Positions 17,505-28,115 are shown, numbered from the stretch's first letter. The stretch: 64,000 nucleotides of DNA from Meiothermus sp. QL-1 (GCF_003351145.1 NZ_QQSV01000002.1:186001-250000), one strand, 5' to 3'. A program made the numbers and translations. The notes: a model not told the origin generated them from the sequence alone.

Positions 17505-19793
17505 TCAGGGTAGGCGGAAGCGGGCCAGCCCGCGCAAGAGCTGGGCCGACAGGGCGCGCAGGCGCTGGGCCAGCTGCTGCCCGGCCTGGCTTTTTTCCCC
17601 GGTGCGCTGGGCGGTCTGGGCAATCCTGTGCACCGCCTGGTCGACCCGCTCCACCGCTTCGGCCTGGCTTTGGGCCAGGTGCGAGATGGCCTGGGCCAGG
17701 TGGGCCGATTGGGTGGCAAGCCGGCCGATCTCCTCGAGGCGGCGGCCGGCGCTTTGGGCCAGGGTGTGGCCGGTTTCCACCTCGCGCGCCCCCTCCTGCA
17801 CCCGCTCGACCACCCGGGCGATTTCGCTTTGCACCTGCTGCACCATCAGGTTGACCCGGCTGGTCTCGCGGGCCGACTCCTCCGCCAGCTTGCGGATTTC
17901 CTCAGCCACCACAGCGAAGCGCCGGCCCGCGGCCCCCGCCCCGGCAGCCTCGAAGGCCGCGTTCAGGGCCAGCAGGTTGGTCTGGGAGGCGAATTCCTCC
18001 AGCAGCCGGGTGATCTGCTCGATCTCGCTAGAGCGCTGGGCCAGGCCCTCCACGCTTTGGGCCATGGACTGCATCTGGGCCCGAATCTCGTCCATGCCCA
18101 AAAGGGTCTGGGCCACCACCCGCTGGCCTTCCTGGGCGGCCTCGAGGGTCTTCTGAGCCGCCTCGGCGGCCTGGCCTGAGCTGCTGGCCATCTGGCGGAT
18201 GCCCTGGGTCACCTGCTGGGTCTGTAGCTGCACCTGGCCGACCTCCTGGGCCTGCTCGAGGGCCCCGCTGGCGATGGAGATGGAGAGCTGCTCCATCTCG
18301 CTGGCGTTCTGGTTGACCGTCTCGGCTACCGCCCTCACCTCTTTGAGCAGGAGGCCGATCTCCTCCACCGTCAGGTTGACCGCGTCGACCACGCTGCCCA
18401 GGATGTCGCCGCTCACCTCGCCCCGGCGGGTCAGGTCGCCCTTGGCGATTTCGGTGGCCACGTCCAAAAAGCGGCGCACATTTTCCTGCAGCAAAAGCCC
18501 CCGCTGGCGCTCCTCTTCCTGCCGCTCCATGAGGCTGCGCAGGGTCAGAATGGACTGGTTGAGGGTTTTGCCCACCAGCCCGAGCTCGTCGTTCGAGCGC
18601 AGCCGCACCAGTGAATCGAGGCTGCCCTGGCCTAGCTGGGTGGCGGTTTTGGTCAGCTCGCGCACCGGGGCCAGGATGGAGTTCAGCACCCCCAGGATCA
18701 GCCACAAGGACAAAACCAGGGCGGCCAGCACGATGAACAGGCTGAGCACCTGGTTGTTGACCAGGCGGCCCAGGCGCTGTTCTAGCAGGGCGTTGAGCTG
18801 GTACAGGCCCACAGTCTGCACGGCGAAGTAGGCCTCGATGGGCCGGCTGAGCTGCTCGTGAAACTGGGCAGCCTCCAAACCAAAGCGCCGGCTGAGCACC
18901 TCCCGGCGGGCCAGCTCGGCAGCACCCTCGGTGATGGCCCGGGCCGAGGAGACCTGCTCGGCTAGGGTGCTGCCCAGCTCGGGGTTAGCGTTCAGGGCGT
19001 TCTGGATGGAGCGCTCGAGCGAGGCGGTGACCGAGGGAATTTCCCAGGGCTGGGGGGTGCGGCTGGCCAGGGCAGCAAGCAGACCGCCCAGGCGCCTCTC
19101 CTGCTCGGGGCTTAGGCTTTTGGACCGGAGGGCGCTGCTGCCCAGCACCTGGGTCAGGCCTAGCACCTCTAGAACCTGGGGCAGGCGGTAGACCACGCTG
19201 TCCGCCAGCCAGTAGACCTGGACCGTGGGGTCGAGCAGCAGGTTGGAGCGGAAGGCGATTTGCTCGCTTAGGCGGTTGAGCTCCTGGATGAGCTGGGCGT
19301 GCTCGCGGGGGTCGCTGCCGGGATTCAAAAGAGCGTTCCACCGGGCCCGGAGGGCCTCCAGCGGCTGAATGAGATCGAAGGGGTCGGCTTCGTTGCGGGC
19401 AAGCTGCTCGAGCGAGGCAAAAGCCCGGTCGACCTCCTCAGCTTTCTGCTGCTGTAGCGGGGTCGAACCGCCCAGGGCCACCAGGCTCCGGTGTTCAGAA
19501 ATGGCCTTCGCCAGGCTACCGGTGTGCTGGAGAAACGCCACCCCCTGCTTCTCAGCCCGGACGAAGTTGATCTCAGCCTGCTGCTTTAGCACCAGCGAAA
19601 CAAGCAGGTAGAAGAGGGGAAAAAGGAGGGGCAGGACCAGTAGGGCCAGCTTGTAGGGGATGCGCAGGTTGCCAAAGAACCCCGTGTTGGGGGCCTCCAA
19701 AATGCCAGCGTCAACCCGCACCTTGCGGGGCTGGGCCCCCAGAAGTCCTACCTCCCTGACCTCGACTTCGCGCAGTTCACGTTGCAAGGCCAT
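17505..19793 (-). CDS. Methyl-accepting chemotaxis protein (first of pair)
   Basis: 762 residues: about 45 cytoplasmic residues, TM1 near 46-68, a roughly 280-residue helical sensor region with no recognisable ligand domain, TM2 near 350-372, HAMP, and an MCP signalling domain whose hairpin tip reads [20 protein letters not shown]. The tip is typical enough to bind CheA and CheW, although the usual ARAGE is replaced by AGAGA. It lies nine bases upstream of cheA and nine downstream of a second MCP of similar build, with which it may form mixed arrays; PilJ-like function is the best guess. Confidence 0.9.
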   Translation of the reverse strand: MALQRELREVEVREVGLLGAQPRKVRVDAGILEAPNTGFFGNLRIPYKLALLVLPLLFPLFYLLVSLVLKQQAEINFVRAEKQGVAFLQHTGSLAKAISEHRSLVALGGSTPLQQQKAEEVDRAFASLEQLARNEADPFDLIQPLEALRARWNALLNPGSDPREHAQLIQELNRLSEQIAFRSNLLLDPTVQVYWLADSVVYRLPQVLEVLGLTQVLGSSALRSKSLSPEQERRLGGLLAALASRTPQPWEIPSVTASLERSIQNALNANPELGSTLAEQVSSARAITEGAAELARREVLSRRFGLEAAQFHEQLSRPIEAYFAVQTVGLYQLNALLEQRLGRLVNNQVLSLFIVLAALVLSLWLILGVLNSILAPVRELTKTATQLGQGSLDSLVRLRSNDELGLVGKTLNQSILTLRSLMERQEEERQRGLLLQENVRRFLDVATEIAKGDLTRRGEVSGDILGSVVDAVNLTVEEIGLLLKEVRAVAETVNQNASEMEQLSISIASGALEQAQEVGQVQLQTQQVTQGIRQMASSSGQAAEAAQKTLEAAQEGQRVVAQTLLGMDEIRAQMQSMAQSVEGLAQRSSEIEQITRLLEEFASQTNLLALNAAFEAAGAGAAGRRFAVVAEEIRKLAEESARETSRVNLMVQQVQSEIARVVERVQEGAREVETGHTLAQSAGRRLEEIGRLATQSAHLAQAISHLAQSQAEAVERVDQAVHRIAQTAQRTGEKSQAGQQLAQRLRALSAQLLRGLARFRLP

Positions 19794-19801
19794 AGGGCTC
19801 C

Positions 19802-22039
19802 TTACGCGGGCAGACGGAAGCGGGCCAGGCCCTGGGTGAGCTGATGCGCCAGGCTCTGCAGCTCCTCGGCGGTTTGGCGGCTTTTGCGGCTTTCCTCGTC
19901 GGTTTGCAGAGCGGTGTCGTAGATGCTCTGCACCAGATGGGTCACTTCCTCCACCCGTTCCACTTGCTTTTCCGCGTTTTCGGTCAGGAGGCGGGCGGCC
20001 TCAGCGGTTCGCTGGGCCAGGGCAGCGATCTGCTCGAGCTTCTGCCCGGCTTCGGTGGCGATGCGGTAGCCCTGCTCCACCTCGCGGGTTCCCCCCTCCA
20101 CCGAGATCACCACGCTTTGGATCTCGCTTTGGATGCCCTTGACCAGCAGGGCCACCCGCTGGGCGGCCCGGGCTGCGTCCTCAGCCAGCTTGCGCACCTG
20201 GTCGGCCACCACCGCGAAACGGGCCCCGGCCTCCCCGGCCCCAGCGGCCTCGATGGCCGCGTTCAGGGCTAGCAGGTTGGTCTGCTTGGCGATGCGGGAG
20301 ATGGTCTCGACCACCTCGGAAATCTCCAGCGAGCGGTCGGAGAGCCCCTTGATGCTCTTGGAGATGCTTTGCACCTCGCGGCGGATGTTCTGCATGCCGC
20401 CCAGGGTGTTCTGCACCGCCCCCTGGCCCTCCAGCGCGGCCTCCTTGGCCTGCATCACCAAAGCGGTGCCCTCCAGGATTTGTGCGGCCATCCGGCGGAT
20501 CTCGTCGGTGGTGTCCAGAGCCTCGATGCGGGCCCGGGCCGAGAGCTCGGCCTGGGACTCGGCCTTCTCCTGCACGCTTCTGGAGCTTTCGGCCATCCTT
20601 GCTGCCCTCTGGTTCACCATCTCGGCGGCCTCGCGCACCTGCTTGAGCAGGTAGGCGATCTCCTCCACAGTCAGGTTAACCGCGTCCACCACGTTGCCCA
20701 GCACGTCCTCGGTTACCCGGCCCCGCTTGGTCAGGTCGCCCTGGGCAATTTCCATGGCCACGTTCAGGAAGGCCGCGATGTTCTCCTGCAGGATTCGGCT
20801 TTGCCGCAACTGCTCGGCGTCGGCCTCGGCCTTGGCCCTGAGCTGGACCACGGTCTCGTTGAAGGTGCGGGCCAGCGAGCCCAGCTCGTCGGAGGACTGG
20901 ATGGGCACCTGCACGCTCAGGTCTCCCCTGCGCAGCCGGGTAGAAGCGGTGAAGAGCTGGTTCACCGGGCGGGTGATGGAGCGGACCACCGTACCGGCCA
21001 GGGCAAAGGTGAGGGCCAGGGCCAGCGCGATACCGATGAAGATCAGAAGCTGCTCCCGCAGGATACCGGCGATGCGCTGGCTCAGCAGCCCCTCTAGCCG
21101 GGCCATGAGGGCTTGGTTGTAGGTCTCCAGGCTGCCCAGCGCCTTGTCGAAGGTCTCGGCGTAGATGCGGGGGTCCAGGTCCAGCCGGGGCGGCAGGGCA
21201 ACCTCGCGAACAGCCAGGGCGTAGGCGTCCCGCACCAGGGGGTCGGTGCGGGCAAAGTCTTCTAGCAGGGCCTCGAGCCGCGGGTTTTGACGGTAGGCGG
21301 TCTCGAGCTCCCGCGCCAGGTCGTTGAGGCTCTGGCTCATCCGGCGGGCCATGGCGTTGAGCTCAATCCGCTCGCTCACGCTAATCGAGCCCCGGCTCAG
21401 CGCGTACTGCCCCAGGTTGCGCACCCGGCTGAGCTCCAGGTAGAACTTGGGAAGGGTGTCAGCGATGGATTGGTCTAGATAGTGGATGTCGCTGGCAGGC
21501 AGCATAGTCAGCCCCGAAGAGTGGCTCACCTCTTCCATCAGCTCGCGCAGAGTCTGGAGGAGAAGCTGGTTGGCCTCGAAGCTGTTCAGGACGCTGATGG
21601 TGGGGCCCTGGGTCTTGATACGCTCCCAGTCGTAGCGCACCTGGGCAATTTTCTCGGTCAGCCCCCAGCCCCAGCGCTCACCTAAGTTGGTGTTGAGCTC
21701 CTGCAGTTGCGCCAGTGCCTCGTCGGCTCGGGCGGCGATGGCCTCGAGCCGGGGGTCTTTCCGCTCGAGGGCCCGCTGGTGCTGGTCGATGGCAAAGAAG
21801 AGCTGCTGGGCCAGGCGCAGGTAGCCGAGGGCGGTGTAGGCGTTGTAGCTGGCGTCGAAGCGCTGCTGGTTTTCGCGGTAGAGGGCCAGGGTAATGAGCC
21901 CGATGGGAGCGAGGAAGGCCAGGCTGATTAGAAGGAGCTTTTGCCAGATTTTAAGCGAGCCCAGGAGGCCGCCGCTGCGGAAGATTACGGTCTCCGCTGG
22001 GAAGGGGCGTAGGGTGGGTTTGGGTCTTGACCGGATCAC
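19802..22039 (-). CDS. Methyl-accepting chemotaxis protein (second of pair)
   Basis: 745 residues with the same layout as its neighbour: TM1 near 32-52, an all-helical extracytoplasmic region of about 270 residues, TM2 near 330-352, HAMP, and a signalling domain with tip [20 protein letters not shown]. The starting GTG at 22039 overlaps the TGA of the MHYT gene (GTGA), so it is probably translationally coupled to that membrane sensor. No CheR or CheB is encoded nearby, so adaptation by methylation would need genes from elsewhere or be absent. Confidence 0.9.
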   Translation of the reverse strand: MIRSRPKPTLRPFPAETVIFRSGGLLGSLKIWQKLLLISLAFLAPIGLITLALYRENQQRFDASYNAYTALGYLRLAQQLFFAIDQHQRALERKDPRLEAIAARADEALAQLQELNTNLGERWGWGLTEKIAQVRYDWERIKTQGPTISVLNSFEANQLLLQTLRELMEEVSHSSGLTMLPASDIHYLDQSIADTLPKFYLELSRVRNLGQYALSRGSISVSERIELNAMARRMSQSLNDLARELETAYRQNPRLEALLEDFARTDPLVRDAYALAVREVALPPRLDLDPRIYAETFDKALGSLETYNQALMARLEGLLSQRIAGILREQLLIFIGIALALALTFALAGTVVRSITRPVNQLFTASTRLRRGDLSVQVPIQSSDELGSLARTFNETVVQLRAKAEADAEQLRQSRILQENIAAFLNVAMEIAQGDLTKRGRVTEDVLGNVVDAVNLTVEEIAYLLKQVREAAEMVNQRAARMAESSRSVQEKAESQAELSARARIEALDTTDEIRRMAAQILEGTALVMQAKEAALEGQGAVQNTLGGMQNIRREVQSISKSIKGLSDRSLEISEVVETISRIAKQTNLLALNAAIEAAGAGEAGARFAVVADQVRKLAEDAARAAQRVALLVKGIQSEIQSVVISVEGGTREVEQGYRIATEAGQKLEQIAALAQRTAEAARLLTENAEKQVERVEEVTHLVQSIYDTALQTDEESRKSRQTAEELQSLAHQLTQGLARFRLPA

Positions 22040-22788
22040 GTCTCGACCTCCGGGCCGCGCTCGGCTGCGGCCTCCAGCATGGCGCTGGCGAAGAGCGGCA
22101 GGGCGGTGAGGGTTACGGCCAGCAGAATGAACAGGTTGAGCGAGAAAAGTCCGTGGACCGCGGCCATGCTATGGCTTTGCTCCACCGGGGTGAATCGGGC
22201 GGCCAGCATGGCGGTGTAGTGCATGAAGGGGATGGCCAGGCCGGTCAGGGTGGTGGTGAGGAGGTAGCGGAAGCGGAAGCGGCTGAAGAGGGCGCTGGTC
22301 AGGGTCCACATCCCGAAGGCGCCCAGGACTACCGCCACCAGCACCGATAGCACCGCCAGCAGGGGGTCGAAGCTGAGACGGGCCTCGAGGCGCATGGCCA
22401 GCATGCCGGTATAGTGCATGGCCCCGATGCCCGTTCCCAGAAAGAACCCCGCCCCCAGCACCTGCAGGGGGCCCACCCTGGGGGTGCGCACCAAGTGGAA
22501 AGCCGCCGCAGCGCCTAAAATGGCCCAGACGACCGAGAGCAGGGTGAGCAGGGGGTCATAAGCAGCGACCAGGCTCTCCAGCCGCAGGGCGGTCATGGCG
22601 GTGAAGTGCATGGCCCAGACCCCCATTCCGTAGGTGCTGGCGCCCATCCAGAGCCAGGCAGGGTGCTTGCTGCCCTGGCGCAGGCGTTCGATGATGACCA
22701 GCGCCGCATACGAGGCGAAGATGGCGATGACGAATGAGGCGCCCACCAAGAGGGGGTCGTGCTCGATGGGAAGATGATTGGCTTGCAT
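22036..22788 (-). CDS. MHYT-domain integral membrane sensor (stand-alone)
   Basis: 250 residues, seven likely membrane helices, and three copies of the MHYT-type motif: [16 protein letters not shown] and PFMHYTAM, the arrangement that defines the MHYT family. In the family the Met and His residues are proposed to bind copper and sense O2, CO or NO; it usually appears fused to GGDEF/EAL or kinase domains. Here it is a stand-alone protein between cheW and two MCPs, overlapping the next MCP start by four bases, so it may report redox or gas state to the array. That coupling is inferred from gene order only. Confidence 0.9.
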   Translation of the reverse strand: MQANHLPIEHDPLLVGASFVIAIFASYAALVIIERLRQGSKHPAWLWMGASTYGMGVWAMHFTAMTALRLESLVAAYDPLLTLLSVVWAILGAAAAFHLVRTPRVGPLQVLGAGFFLGTGIGAMHYTGMLAMRLEARLSFDPLLAVLSVLVAVVLGAFGMWTLTSALFSRFRFRYLLTTTLTGLAIPFMHYTAMLAARFTPVEQSHSMAAVHGLFSLNLFILLAVTLTALPLFASAMLEAAAERGPEVET

Positions 22789-22800
22789 CTTGCTCCTTTC

Positions 22801-23232
22801 CTAATTTGCTATGGCCGTTCTGGGGGCCATGGCCTGGGCGAGGTGGGCGAAGAGGGCGGGGATGTCGAGGAGCAGTATCGTTCGGCCCCCTTCTTCCAGC
22901 ACGTGGCTGAAAAAGGGGGGCTCGGCCTGCCCCGGTCGGACCGCTGGGTTGCTCACCAGCCCCACCACCTCGTCAATGGAGAAGGCCAGAACCTGCCCCT
23001 CGAAGGCCACCAGGGCGGCCAGGTTGGCCGCGGCGGGCGCTGTTTTTAGGAAGGAAGCCAGGTCGAAGACTGGCACCACCTGTCCTTGGTGGGCCATCAG
23101 CCCCCGCAGGAAGGGGGGGGTCAGGGGCACAGGGGTCAGGCGGGCGATATCCAACACCTCCTTGAGGCCCTTGGGCTCAAGGCCCAGCAGGATGGGGCCC
23201 AAGCGCAGCACCCAGACCTGGGAGAAAGCCAT
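22801..23232 (-). CDS. CheW-like adaptor protein
   Basis: 143 residues consisting of one CheW/SH3-like domain: FSQVWVLRLGPILLGLEPKGLKEVLDIARLTPVP, then a GLMAHQGQVVPVFDLASFL core and a closing GGRTILLLDIPALF strand. It would link the MCP signalling tips to the CheA kinase at the membrane (PilI-like). The gene begins two bases after the CheY-like gene and precedes the MHYT gene, as second gene of the operon. Confidence 0.9.
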   Translation of the reverse strand: MAFSQVWVLRLGPILLGLEPKGLKEVLDIARLTPVPLTPPFLRGLMAHQGQVVPVFDLASFLKTAPAAANLAALVAFEGQVLAFSIDEVVGLVSNPAVRPGQAEPPFFSHVLEEGGRTILLLDIPALFAHLAQAMAPRTAIAN

Positions 23233-23233
23233 A

Positions 23234-23593
23234 CTAGACGAGCAGTTCTTGCACGGCCTGGCGCAGGGCTTCGGGGGTGTAGGGCTTGGTCAGGTAGCCG
23301 TTGGCCCCCTGGCGCTTGCCCCACTCAATGTCGGTGGGCTCACCTTTAGAGCTGATGATGAGCACGGGAATGTGCCTGGTGGCCTCGTTGCGCCGCAAGG
23401 AGCGCAGAATTTCGTAGCCGTTACGTCCGGGCATCACCACATCCAGGAGAACCGCATCGGGTTTTTCAGCCTCGATGTGGCGCTCCACGTTCTCGCCGCC
23501 CTGGTAGAGCACCACCTGGTGCAGGGGCGAAAGGATGCTCTCGATGAGCTTTAGATCGGCCATTGAGTCGTCCACCGCGATGAGTTTGGCCAT
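23234..23593 (-). CDS. CheY-like single-domain response regulator (PilG/PilH type)
   Basis: 119-residue receiver with all functional residues: LIAVDDS, the phosphoacceptor Asp in VLLDVVMPGRNG, the Ser/Thr position in LIISS, and LTKPY. With no output domain it would act by protein contact after phosphorylation by CheA. It is the first gene of the operon; GGAGG lies eight bases before ATG 23593. A TAGCAT box about 55 bases upstream is a possible -10 for the whole cluster, which is otherwise divergent from the universal stress gene. Confidence 0.92.
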   Translation of the reverse strand: MAKLIAVDDSMADLKLIESILSPLHQVVLYQGGENVERHIEAEKPDAVLLDVVMPGRNGYEILRSLRRNEATRHIPVLIISSKGEPTDIEWGKRQGANGYLTKPYTPEALRQAVQELLV

Positions 23594-23727
23594 CTTGTCC
23601 TCCAGTTTCGCGGGGCTGTAAGGTGGCGTGCCCCCGTAAGGCAGATGCTACACCGGACGTTACTTGGGGTCGGTGATGGATGAACCGCCTGTTTTACTGG
23701 GGGCGTTACGTGGGTTTAAAATTCGGT

Positions 23728-24144
23728 GTGTTCCAGTTGATTTTGCTGGCCTTCGACGGTTCAACGCATGCCCAAAAAGCGGCCACCCTAGCGGCCGATC
23801 TGGCCCGCCGCTACGGGGCTCGCCTCCTGGTTTTGCACGCCTTCGATCCGGTTCCCGACTACTTAGGGGAGCCCTTCTTGCAACAAGCCATCGCCCGCCG
23901 CACCGAGGCGGCAGAGCGGGTGGCGGCGGAAGCGCGGGTTCTGTTGGAGGGGCTGTCGGACCTGGAGATAGAAATACTGGAAGGCCCCCCAGCGGAGGCC
24001 ATTTTGAGGGCGGCCGAGGTGCGCCAGCCCGACCTGATTGTGATGGGCACTCGAGGTCTAGGGCAGCTCAAGGGGCTGCTTCTGGGCAGCCAGAGCCAAA
24101 AAGTGCTGGCCCACGCCCCCTGCCCGGTGCTCCTGGTGCGCTAG
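23728..24144 (+). CDS. Universal stress protein family protein
   Basis: 138 residues of UspA fold: start FQLILLAFDGSTHAQKAATLAADLA, and the ATP-binding motif GTRGLGQLKGLLLGSQSQKVLAHAPCPVLLV (G-2x-G-9x-G-S type) near the C-terminus, so it likely binds ATP. I choose GTG 23728 because family members begin two to four residues before the first strand and because TAAAAT at 23717-23722 is five bases upstream. An ATG at 23680 would add 16 residues of no family resemblance. The gene is divergent from the chemosensory operon and shares a CTAG stop with the convergent repeat protein. Confidence 0.88.
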   Translation: MFQLILLAFDGSTHAQKAATLAADLARRYGARLLVLHAFDPVPDYLGEPFLQQAIARRTEAAERVAAEARVLLEGLSDLEIEILEGPPAEAILRAAEVRQPDLIVMGTRGLGQLKGLLLGSQSQKVLAHAPCPVLLVR

Positions 24145-24473
24145 CGCTGCAGGCGTTCCTGTAGGGCCCGGGCCAGCTCCTCGGCCTTGGCTTTGGCCTG
24201 CTCGGCGGCCCGCTGGGCCTGCTCGCTCAGATGCTTGAGCTTGTCGGGGATGCCGTCGCCGTCCTGGTCCAGGCTGGCCTTGAACTCCTCGAAGCGGGCC
24301 TTGGCCTCCTCAGTGGCCTGACGGGCCTGCTGAAGGATGCTCTCCAGGGCGTCGGGCACCCCGTCTTGGTCCTTGTCCAGATGGGCCTTAACCTCGTTTA
24401 GCTTGCTTTCGGCTTGCTTCAGGGCGTTTTCCGCTGCCTCCCGGGCTTTTTGCGCCAGTTCCCTCAGGTCCAT
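24141..24473 (-). CDS. Small helical protein with two calcium-type DxDxDG repeats
   Basis: 110 residues, no known family recognised by me. It consists of amphipathic, Ala/Glu/Lys-rich helices broken by two loops, DKDQDGVPD at 33-41 and DQDGDGIPD at 69-77, spaced exactly 36 residues, so the protein is about two and a half copies of a 36-residue unit. The loops match the DxDxDGxxD calcium-binding pattern of thrombospondin type 3 and dockerin-like repeats. There is no signal peptide or membrane segment. ATG 24473 is preceded by a GGGGG-rich site; an upstream in-frame start at 24500 is possible. Calcium binding is inferred from the motif. Confidence 0.7.
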   Translation of the reverse strand: MDLRELAQKAREAAENALKQAESKLNEVKAHLDKDQDGVPDALESILQQARQATEEAKARFEEFKASLDQDGDGIPDKLKHLSEQAQRAAEQAKAKAEELARALQERLQR

Positions 24474-24524
24474 AGTTCCCCCCAGGCCCCATCCTAGCAC
24501 CGGATTATGGTGTGGGTGTGAAGC

Positions 24525-26015
24525 TCAGGCCTCGGCCCATCCCCGTGCTCGCTCCACGGCCCGCCTCCACCCCTGGTAGAGCCGTTCGCGCTCTTTTTCG
24601 TCCAGGCGGGGGCTGAAGCGCTCTTCAACCTGCCAGCGCTGGGCAATCTCCTCCTGGGTGAGCAGCCCGGCCCCTACCGCGGCCAGGTAGGCGGCCCCTA
24701 AGGCGGTGGTCTCGGTTACCCTGGGCCGCACCACCGGGGTGCCTAGGATATCGGCCTGGAACTGCATCAGAAGATTGTTCGCGCTGGCGCCTCCGTCCAC
24801 TCTGAGCTCGGAGAGGCCAAGGCCGGCGTCGGCCTCCATCGCCAGCAGCACATCCCGGCTTTGGTAGGCGATGGCCTCGAGGGCTGCCCGGGCGATGTGG
24901 GCGGCGGTGCTGCCCCGGGTCAGCCCCACCAGGGTGCCGCGGGCGTAGGGGTCCCAGTAGGGGGCCCCAAGCCCCACGAAGGCCGGCACAAGGTAGACCC
25001 CCTCGGGGCTTTCCACCTGCCGGGCTAGGGCCTCGACCTCGCTCGAGCGCCGTATGATCCCCAGCCCATCCCTGAGCCACTGCACCACGGCCCCCGCAAT
25101 GAACACCGAACCTTCCAGGGCGTACTCGGCTGATTTTCCCGCTAGCTGCCAGGCCACTGTGGTGAGCAGACCGTTTTGAGAGACCACCGGTTTAGAGCCG
25201 GTGTGCATCAAAAGAAAACAGCCGGTGCCGTAGGTGTTCTTGGCCATCCCCGGGGTGAAGCAGGCCTGGCCGAAAAGGGCGGCCTGCTGGTCGCCGGCCA
25301 CCCCGGTGATGGGGATGGCCGCCCCCAAGAGCTCGGAAATGCTTTGCCCCAAGCTGCCCGCCGAGGGGCGCACCTCGGGCAGGAGGGCTTTGGGGATGCC
25401 CAGGATGTCCAGCAGATGCTCGTCCCAGGATAGGGTGTGCAGGTTGAACAGCAAGGTGCGCGAGGCGTTGCTCACATCGGTAGCGTGCGTCTGGCCCCCG
25501 GTCAGGTTGTAGATAAGCCAGCTATCTACGGTGCCAAAGCAGAGTTCTCCTCGCAAGGCTCGTTCCCTCAGCCCGGGCACGTTTTCCAGGAGCCATGCTA
25601 GCTTGGTGCCGGAGAAGTAGGGGTCGAGCACCAGCCCGGTTCTCTCGCGAAAGAGCTTTTCGTGTCCCCCTTTCCTGAGCTCCTCGCACATGGCAGCGGT
25701 GCGCCGGTCCTGCCAGACGATGGCCCGGTAGACGGGCTTGCCGGTGTTCCGTTCCCACACCACCGTGGTTTCCCGCTGGTTGGTGATGCCCATGGCCAGG
25801 ATATCTCTCGGCTCGACGCCAGCGCGCCGGATGGCCTCCCGGGCCACCTGGAGCTGGGTCTGCCATATCTCCAAAGGGTCGTGCTCGACCCAGCCGGGCT
25901 GGGGGAAGTGCTGGGTGAACTCCTGCTGGGCCATGGCGACGGGGTGCCCCTGCAGGTCGAAGACAATGGCGCGGCTGCTGGTGGTTCCCTGGTCGAGGGC
26001 TAGGATGTGGGCCAT
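24525..26015 (-). CDS. glpK: Glycerol kinase
   Basis: 496 residues, the usual length for GlpK. FGGY-family features are [16 protein letters not shown] at the N-terminus, the substrate segment [19 protein letters not shown], the [16 protein letters not shown]-site motif, and [12 protein letters not shown]. The enzyme phosphorylates glycerol to sn-glycerol 3-phosphate with ATP in the cytoplasm. It has a GGAGGGAG ribosome-binding site and TAGAAT at 26032-26037 as a likely -10, so it has a 5' leader, in contrast to the divergent oxidoreductase 65 bp away. No glpF or glpD is adjacent. Confidence 0.96.
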   Translation of the reverse strand: MAHILALDQGTTSSRAIVFDLQGHPVAMAQQEFTQHFPQPGWVEHDPLEIWQTQLQVAREAIRRAGVEPRDILAMGITNQRETTVVWERNTGKPVYRAIVWQDRRTAAMCEELRKGGHEKLFRERTGLVLDPYFSGTKLAWLLENVPGLRERALRGELCFGTVDSWLIYNLTGGQTHATDVSNASRTLLFNLHTLSWDEHLLDILGIPKALLPEVRPSAGSLGQSISELLGAAIPITGVAGDQQAALFGQACFTPGMAKNTYGTGCFLLMHTGSKPVVSQNGLLTTVAWQLAGKSAEYALEGSVFIAGAVVQWLRDGLGIIRRSSEVEALARQVESPEGVYLVPAFVGLGAPYWDPYARGTLVGLTRGSTAAHIARAALEAIAYQSRDVLLAMEADAGLGLSELRVDGGASANNLLMQFQADILGTPVVRPRVTETTALGAAYLAAVGAGLLTQEEIAQRWQVEERFSPRLDEKERERLYQGWRRAVERARGWAEA

Positions 26016-26059
26016 ACTCCCTCCGCCTGGGATTCTACACCGCCCGCCTTCTTTCAGAT

Positions 26060-26078
26060 TTTAGATTTATAATCTAAA
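26060..26078. promoter_or_regulatory. Perfect dyad overlapping a consensus -10: operator/promoter of the oxidoreductase gene
   Basis: TTTAGATT at 26060-26067 and AATCTAAA at 26071-26078 are perfect inverted repeats with spacer TAT. TATAAT at 26068-26073 lies inside and is six bases before ATG 26080, so RNA polymerase and a dimeric repressor would compete for the same bases. This 19-bp block is a very AT-rich island in a GC-rich genome. It also lies about 25-45 bp upstream of the glpK -10 box, so both divergent genes might respond. Confidence 0.65.
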
Positions 26079-26079
26079 C

Positions 26080-27297
26080 ATGAAGCGCAACAAGGAGTTT
26101 GCCAACCGCCTCCATGCTCTCTCCCCCCGCTTTGCCTACATCCCTCCAGAGGACCGCTTTTTGATGCATCCAGGGCCCCTCAAATACCGCTTCAACGTCA
26201 TCGGTGCTGGGGTCAACGGCCAGGAGCACATCGCCGTGACCCAGCTCGAGGGCCGCTGCACGGTCCACGGAGTCTACGACCCCAACCCCTCGAGCGTGGA
26301 GGGAGCCCGCCGGGTCAAGGCCCGGTTTACCGATGAGCCCCTGGTGGTCTACGAGAGCCTCGAGGCGGCCTGTTTCGACCCTGCGGTGGACGCCCTCATC
26401 ATCTCCACCCCCAACCACACCCATCTGGAGGTGTTGCGGGTGGCGGTAGAGTCGGGCAAGCACATTCTGCTGGAAAAGCCCATGGCCACCAACATCCCCG
26501 ACGCCTACCAGGTCTGGCAGATGGCCCAGAACTACCCCAAGGTGCTGCAGATTGGCCTTCAGTACCGCTACAAGCCCATCTACGTTGAGGCCCTCCACGA
26601 GGTCAAGGTGCGCCGGAGCATCGGCGAGGTCAAGACCCTGAGCATTGTGGAGCACCGCGAGCCCTTCTTGGATAAGGTGGGGCAGTGGAACAAGTTTTCC
26701 TGCTACTCGGGCGGCACCCTGGTGGAGAAGTGCTGCCACTACTTCGACCTGCTAAACCTCTTTGCAGGGGCGCGGCCGGTGAGCGTCTATGCGGTGGGCA
26801 GCCAGGCGGTGAATTTCAAAGATTTCGAGTACAGGGGAAAAAAGTCCGATATCCTCGACAACGCCTTCGTGATCCTGGAATACCCCAATGGGGTGCGGGC
26901 CAGCTTTAACCTCTGCATGTTCGTCCCCATGTTCTACGAGGAGATCGTGGTTTGCGGGGACGAGGGGCGGCTTAGGGCCTGGGAAGGGGTCAACGGCCAG
27001 GCCTACTCCCGCTGGGCCCACTACCTCGAGGTCATCTGCCTGCCCGACCGCACCTCCCGTACCACCACCCCCAGCTATCCGGCCTTCATAGAGGAGACCG
27101 GGCACAGCGGGGCCACCTACTACGAGCACCTGCGCTTCATCGAGGCCTTGGATGGCAAGCCCTCCGGCGCGGCCAGCGCCGAGGAGGGCTTTTGGAGCGT
27201 GGTGGTGGGGGTGGCCGCAGAGGAGTCGATCCGGCGGGGAGAGAAGGTCTCCATCGCCGCCTTGTTGGCCGAGCACGGCTTGGGCCACCTGGCCTAG
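26080..27297 (+). CDS. Gfo/Idh/MocA family oxidoreductase
   Basis: 405 residues. The N-terminal Rossmann fold shows [14 protein letters not shown] and the conserved EKP catalytic motif ([11 protein letters not shown]); the C-terminal half is the typical beta-sheet domain with the conserved His of CCHYFD. Family members are NAD(P)-dependent dehydrogenases of sugars, inositols or related compounds; the substrate is not evident. The presence of glpK on the other side of a shared regulatory region suggests carbon metabolism but is weak evidence. The mRNA is probably leaderless, as TATAAT lies six bases before the ATG. It ends in a CTAG shared with pstB. Confidence 0.85.
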   Translation: MKRNKEFANRLHALSPRFAYIPPEDRFLMHPGPLKYRFNVIGAGVNGQEHIAVTQLEGRCTVHGVYDPNPSSVEGARRVKARFTDEPLVVYESLEAACFDPAVDALIISTPNHTHLEVLRVAVESGKHILLEKPMATNIPDAYQVWQMAQNYPKVLQIGLQYRYKPIYVEALHEVKVRRSIGEVKTLSIVEHREPFLDKVGQWNKFSCYSGGTLVEKCCHYFDLLNLFAGARPVSVYAVGSQAVNFKDFEYRGKKSDILDNAFVILEYPNGVRASFNLCMFVPMFYEEIVVCGDEGRLRAWEGVNGQAYSRWAHYLEVICLPDRTSRTTTPSYPAFIEETGHSGATYYEHLRFIEALDGKPSGAASAEEGFWSVVVGVAAEESIRRGEKVSIAALLAEHGLGHLA

Positions 27298-28115
27298 CCG
27301 AAGCGCCCGGTGATGTAGGCCTCGGTGCGCTTGTCCTTGGGGGTGGTGAAGAGCAGGCTGGTGGGGCCGAACTCCACCAGGTCGCCGTTCAGGAAGAAGC
27401 CGGTGTAGTCCGAAACCCGGCCGGCCTGCTGCATGTTGTGGGTCACAATCACGATGGTCACGTGGTTTTTGAGGTCGGTAAGCAGGTCTTCGATGGACTG
27501 GGTGGAGATGGGGTCTAAAGCGCTGGTGGGCTCGTCCATGAGGAGGACCTCGGGCTCAACCGCCAGGGCCCGGGCAATGCAGAGCCGCTGTTGCTGCCCC
27601 CCGGAGAGGCTCATGCTGGGGGCGTGCAGGCGGTCTTTTACCTCATCCCAGAGCGCAGCCTGGGTCAGGGCCCGCTCCACGGCTTCGTCCAGGAGCGACT
27701 TCTTGCGAATCCCTACCAGCCTGAGCCCTGCCACCACGTTGCCGTAGATGGAAAGGGTGGGGAAGGGGTTGGGTTTTTGGAAGACCATCCCTATTTTGCG
27801 CCGCACCTCCACCGGGTCTACACCAGGGTCGTAGACGTTGACCCCATCCAGCAGCACCTCGCCGGTTACCCGGGCGTAGGGGGTCAGGTCGTGCATGCGG
27901 TTGAGGGCCCGCAGGAAGGTGGTCTTCCCGCAGCCCGAAGGGCCGATCAGGGCGGTGATCTTGTTGGCGTAGATGGGCATGTTCACCTCGCGCACGCCGG
28001 CTTTCTGCCCATACCACACCGTTATTCCTCGAACCTCGATGCGGGTTCGTGGGGGGGGTTCAGAAACCTCGTGGGGGTGGAATTCCGAGCGGGTGGGGGG
28101 ACCAAAATCGTTCAT
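27294..28115 (-). CDS. pstB: Phosphate ABC transporter ATP-binding protein PstB
   Basis: 273 residues with Walker [20 protein letters not shown], signature [16 protein letters not shown] and Walker [15 protein letters not shown]. The Asn-Arg-Met-His-Asp sequence after the Walker A motif is diagnostic of PstB. It energises uptake of inorganic phosphate through PstC/PstA. Some 25 extra residues precede the usual start. It is the last gene of pstSCAB, ten bases after pstA; no phoU follows in this window, the next gene being convergent. Confidence 0.96.
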   Translation of the reverse strand: MNDFGPPTRSEFHPHEVSEPPPRTRIEVRGITVWYGQKAGVREVNMPIYANKITALIGPSGCGKTTFLRALNRMHDLTPYARVTGEVLLDGVNVYDPGVDPVEVRRKIGMVFQKPNPFPTLSIYGNVVAGLRLVGIRKKSLLDEAVERALTQAALWDEVKDRLHAPSMSLSGGQQQRLCIARALAVEPEVLLMDEPTSALDPISTQSIEDLLTDLKNHVTIVIVTHNMQQAGRVSDYTGFFLNGDLVEFGPTSLLFTTPKDKRTEAYITGRFG

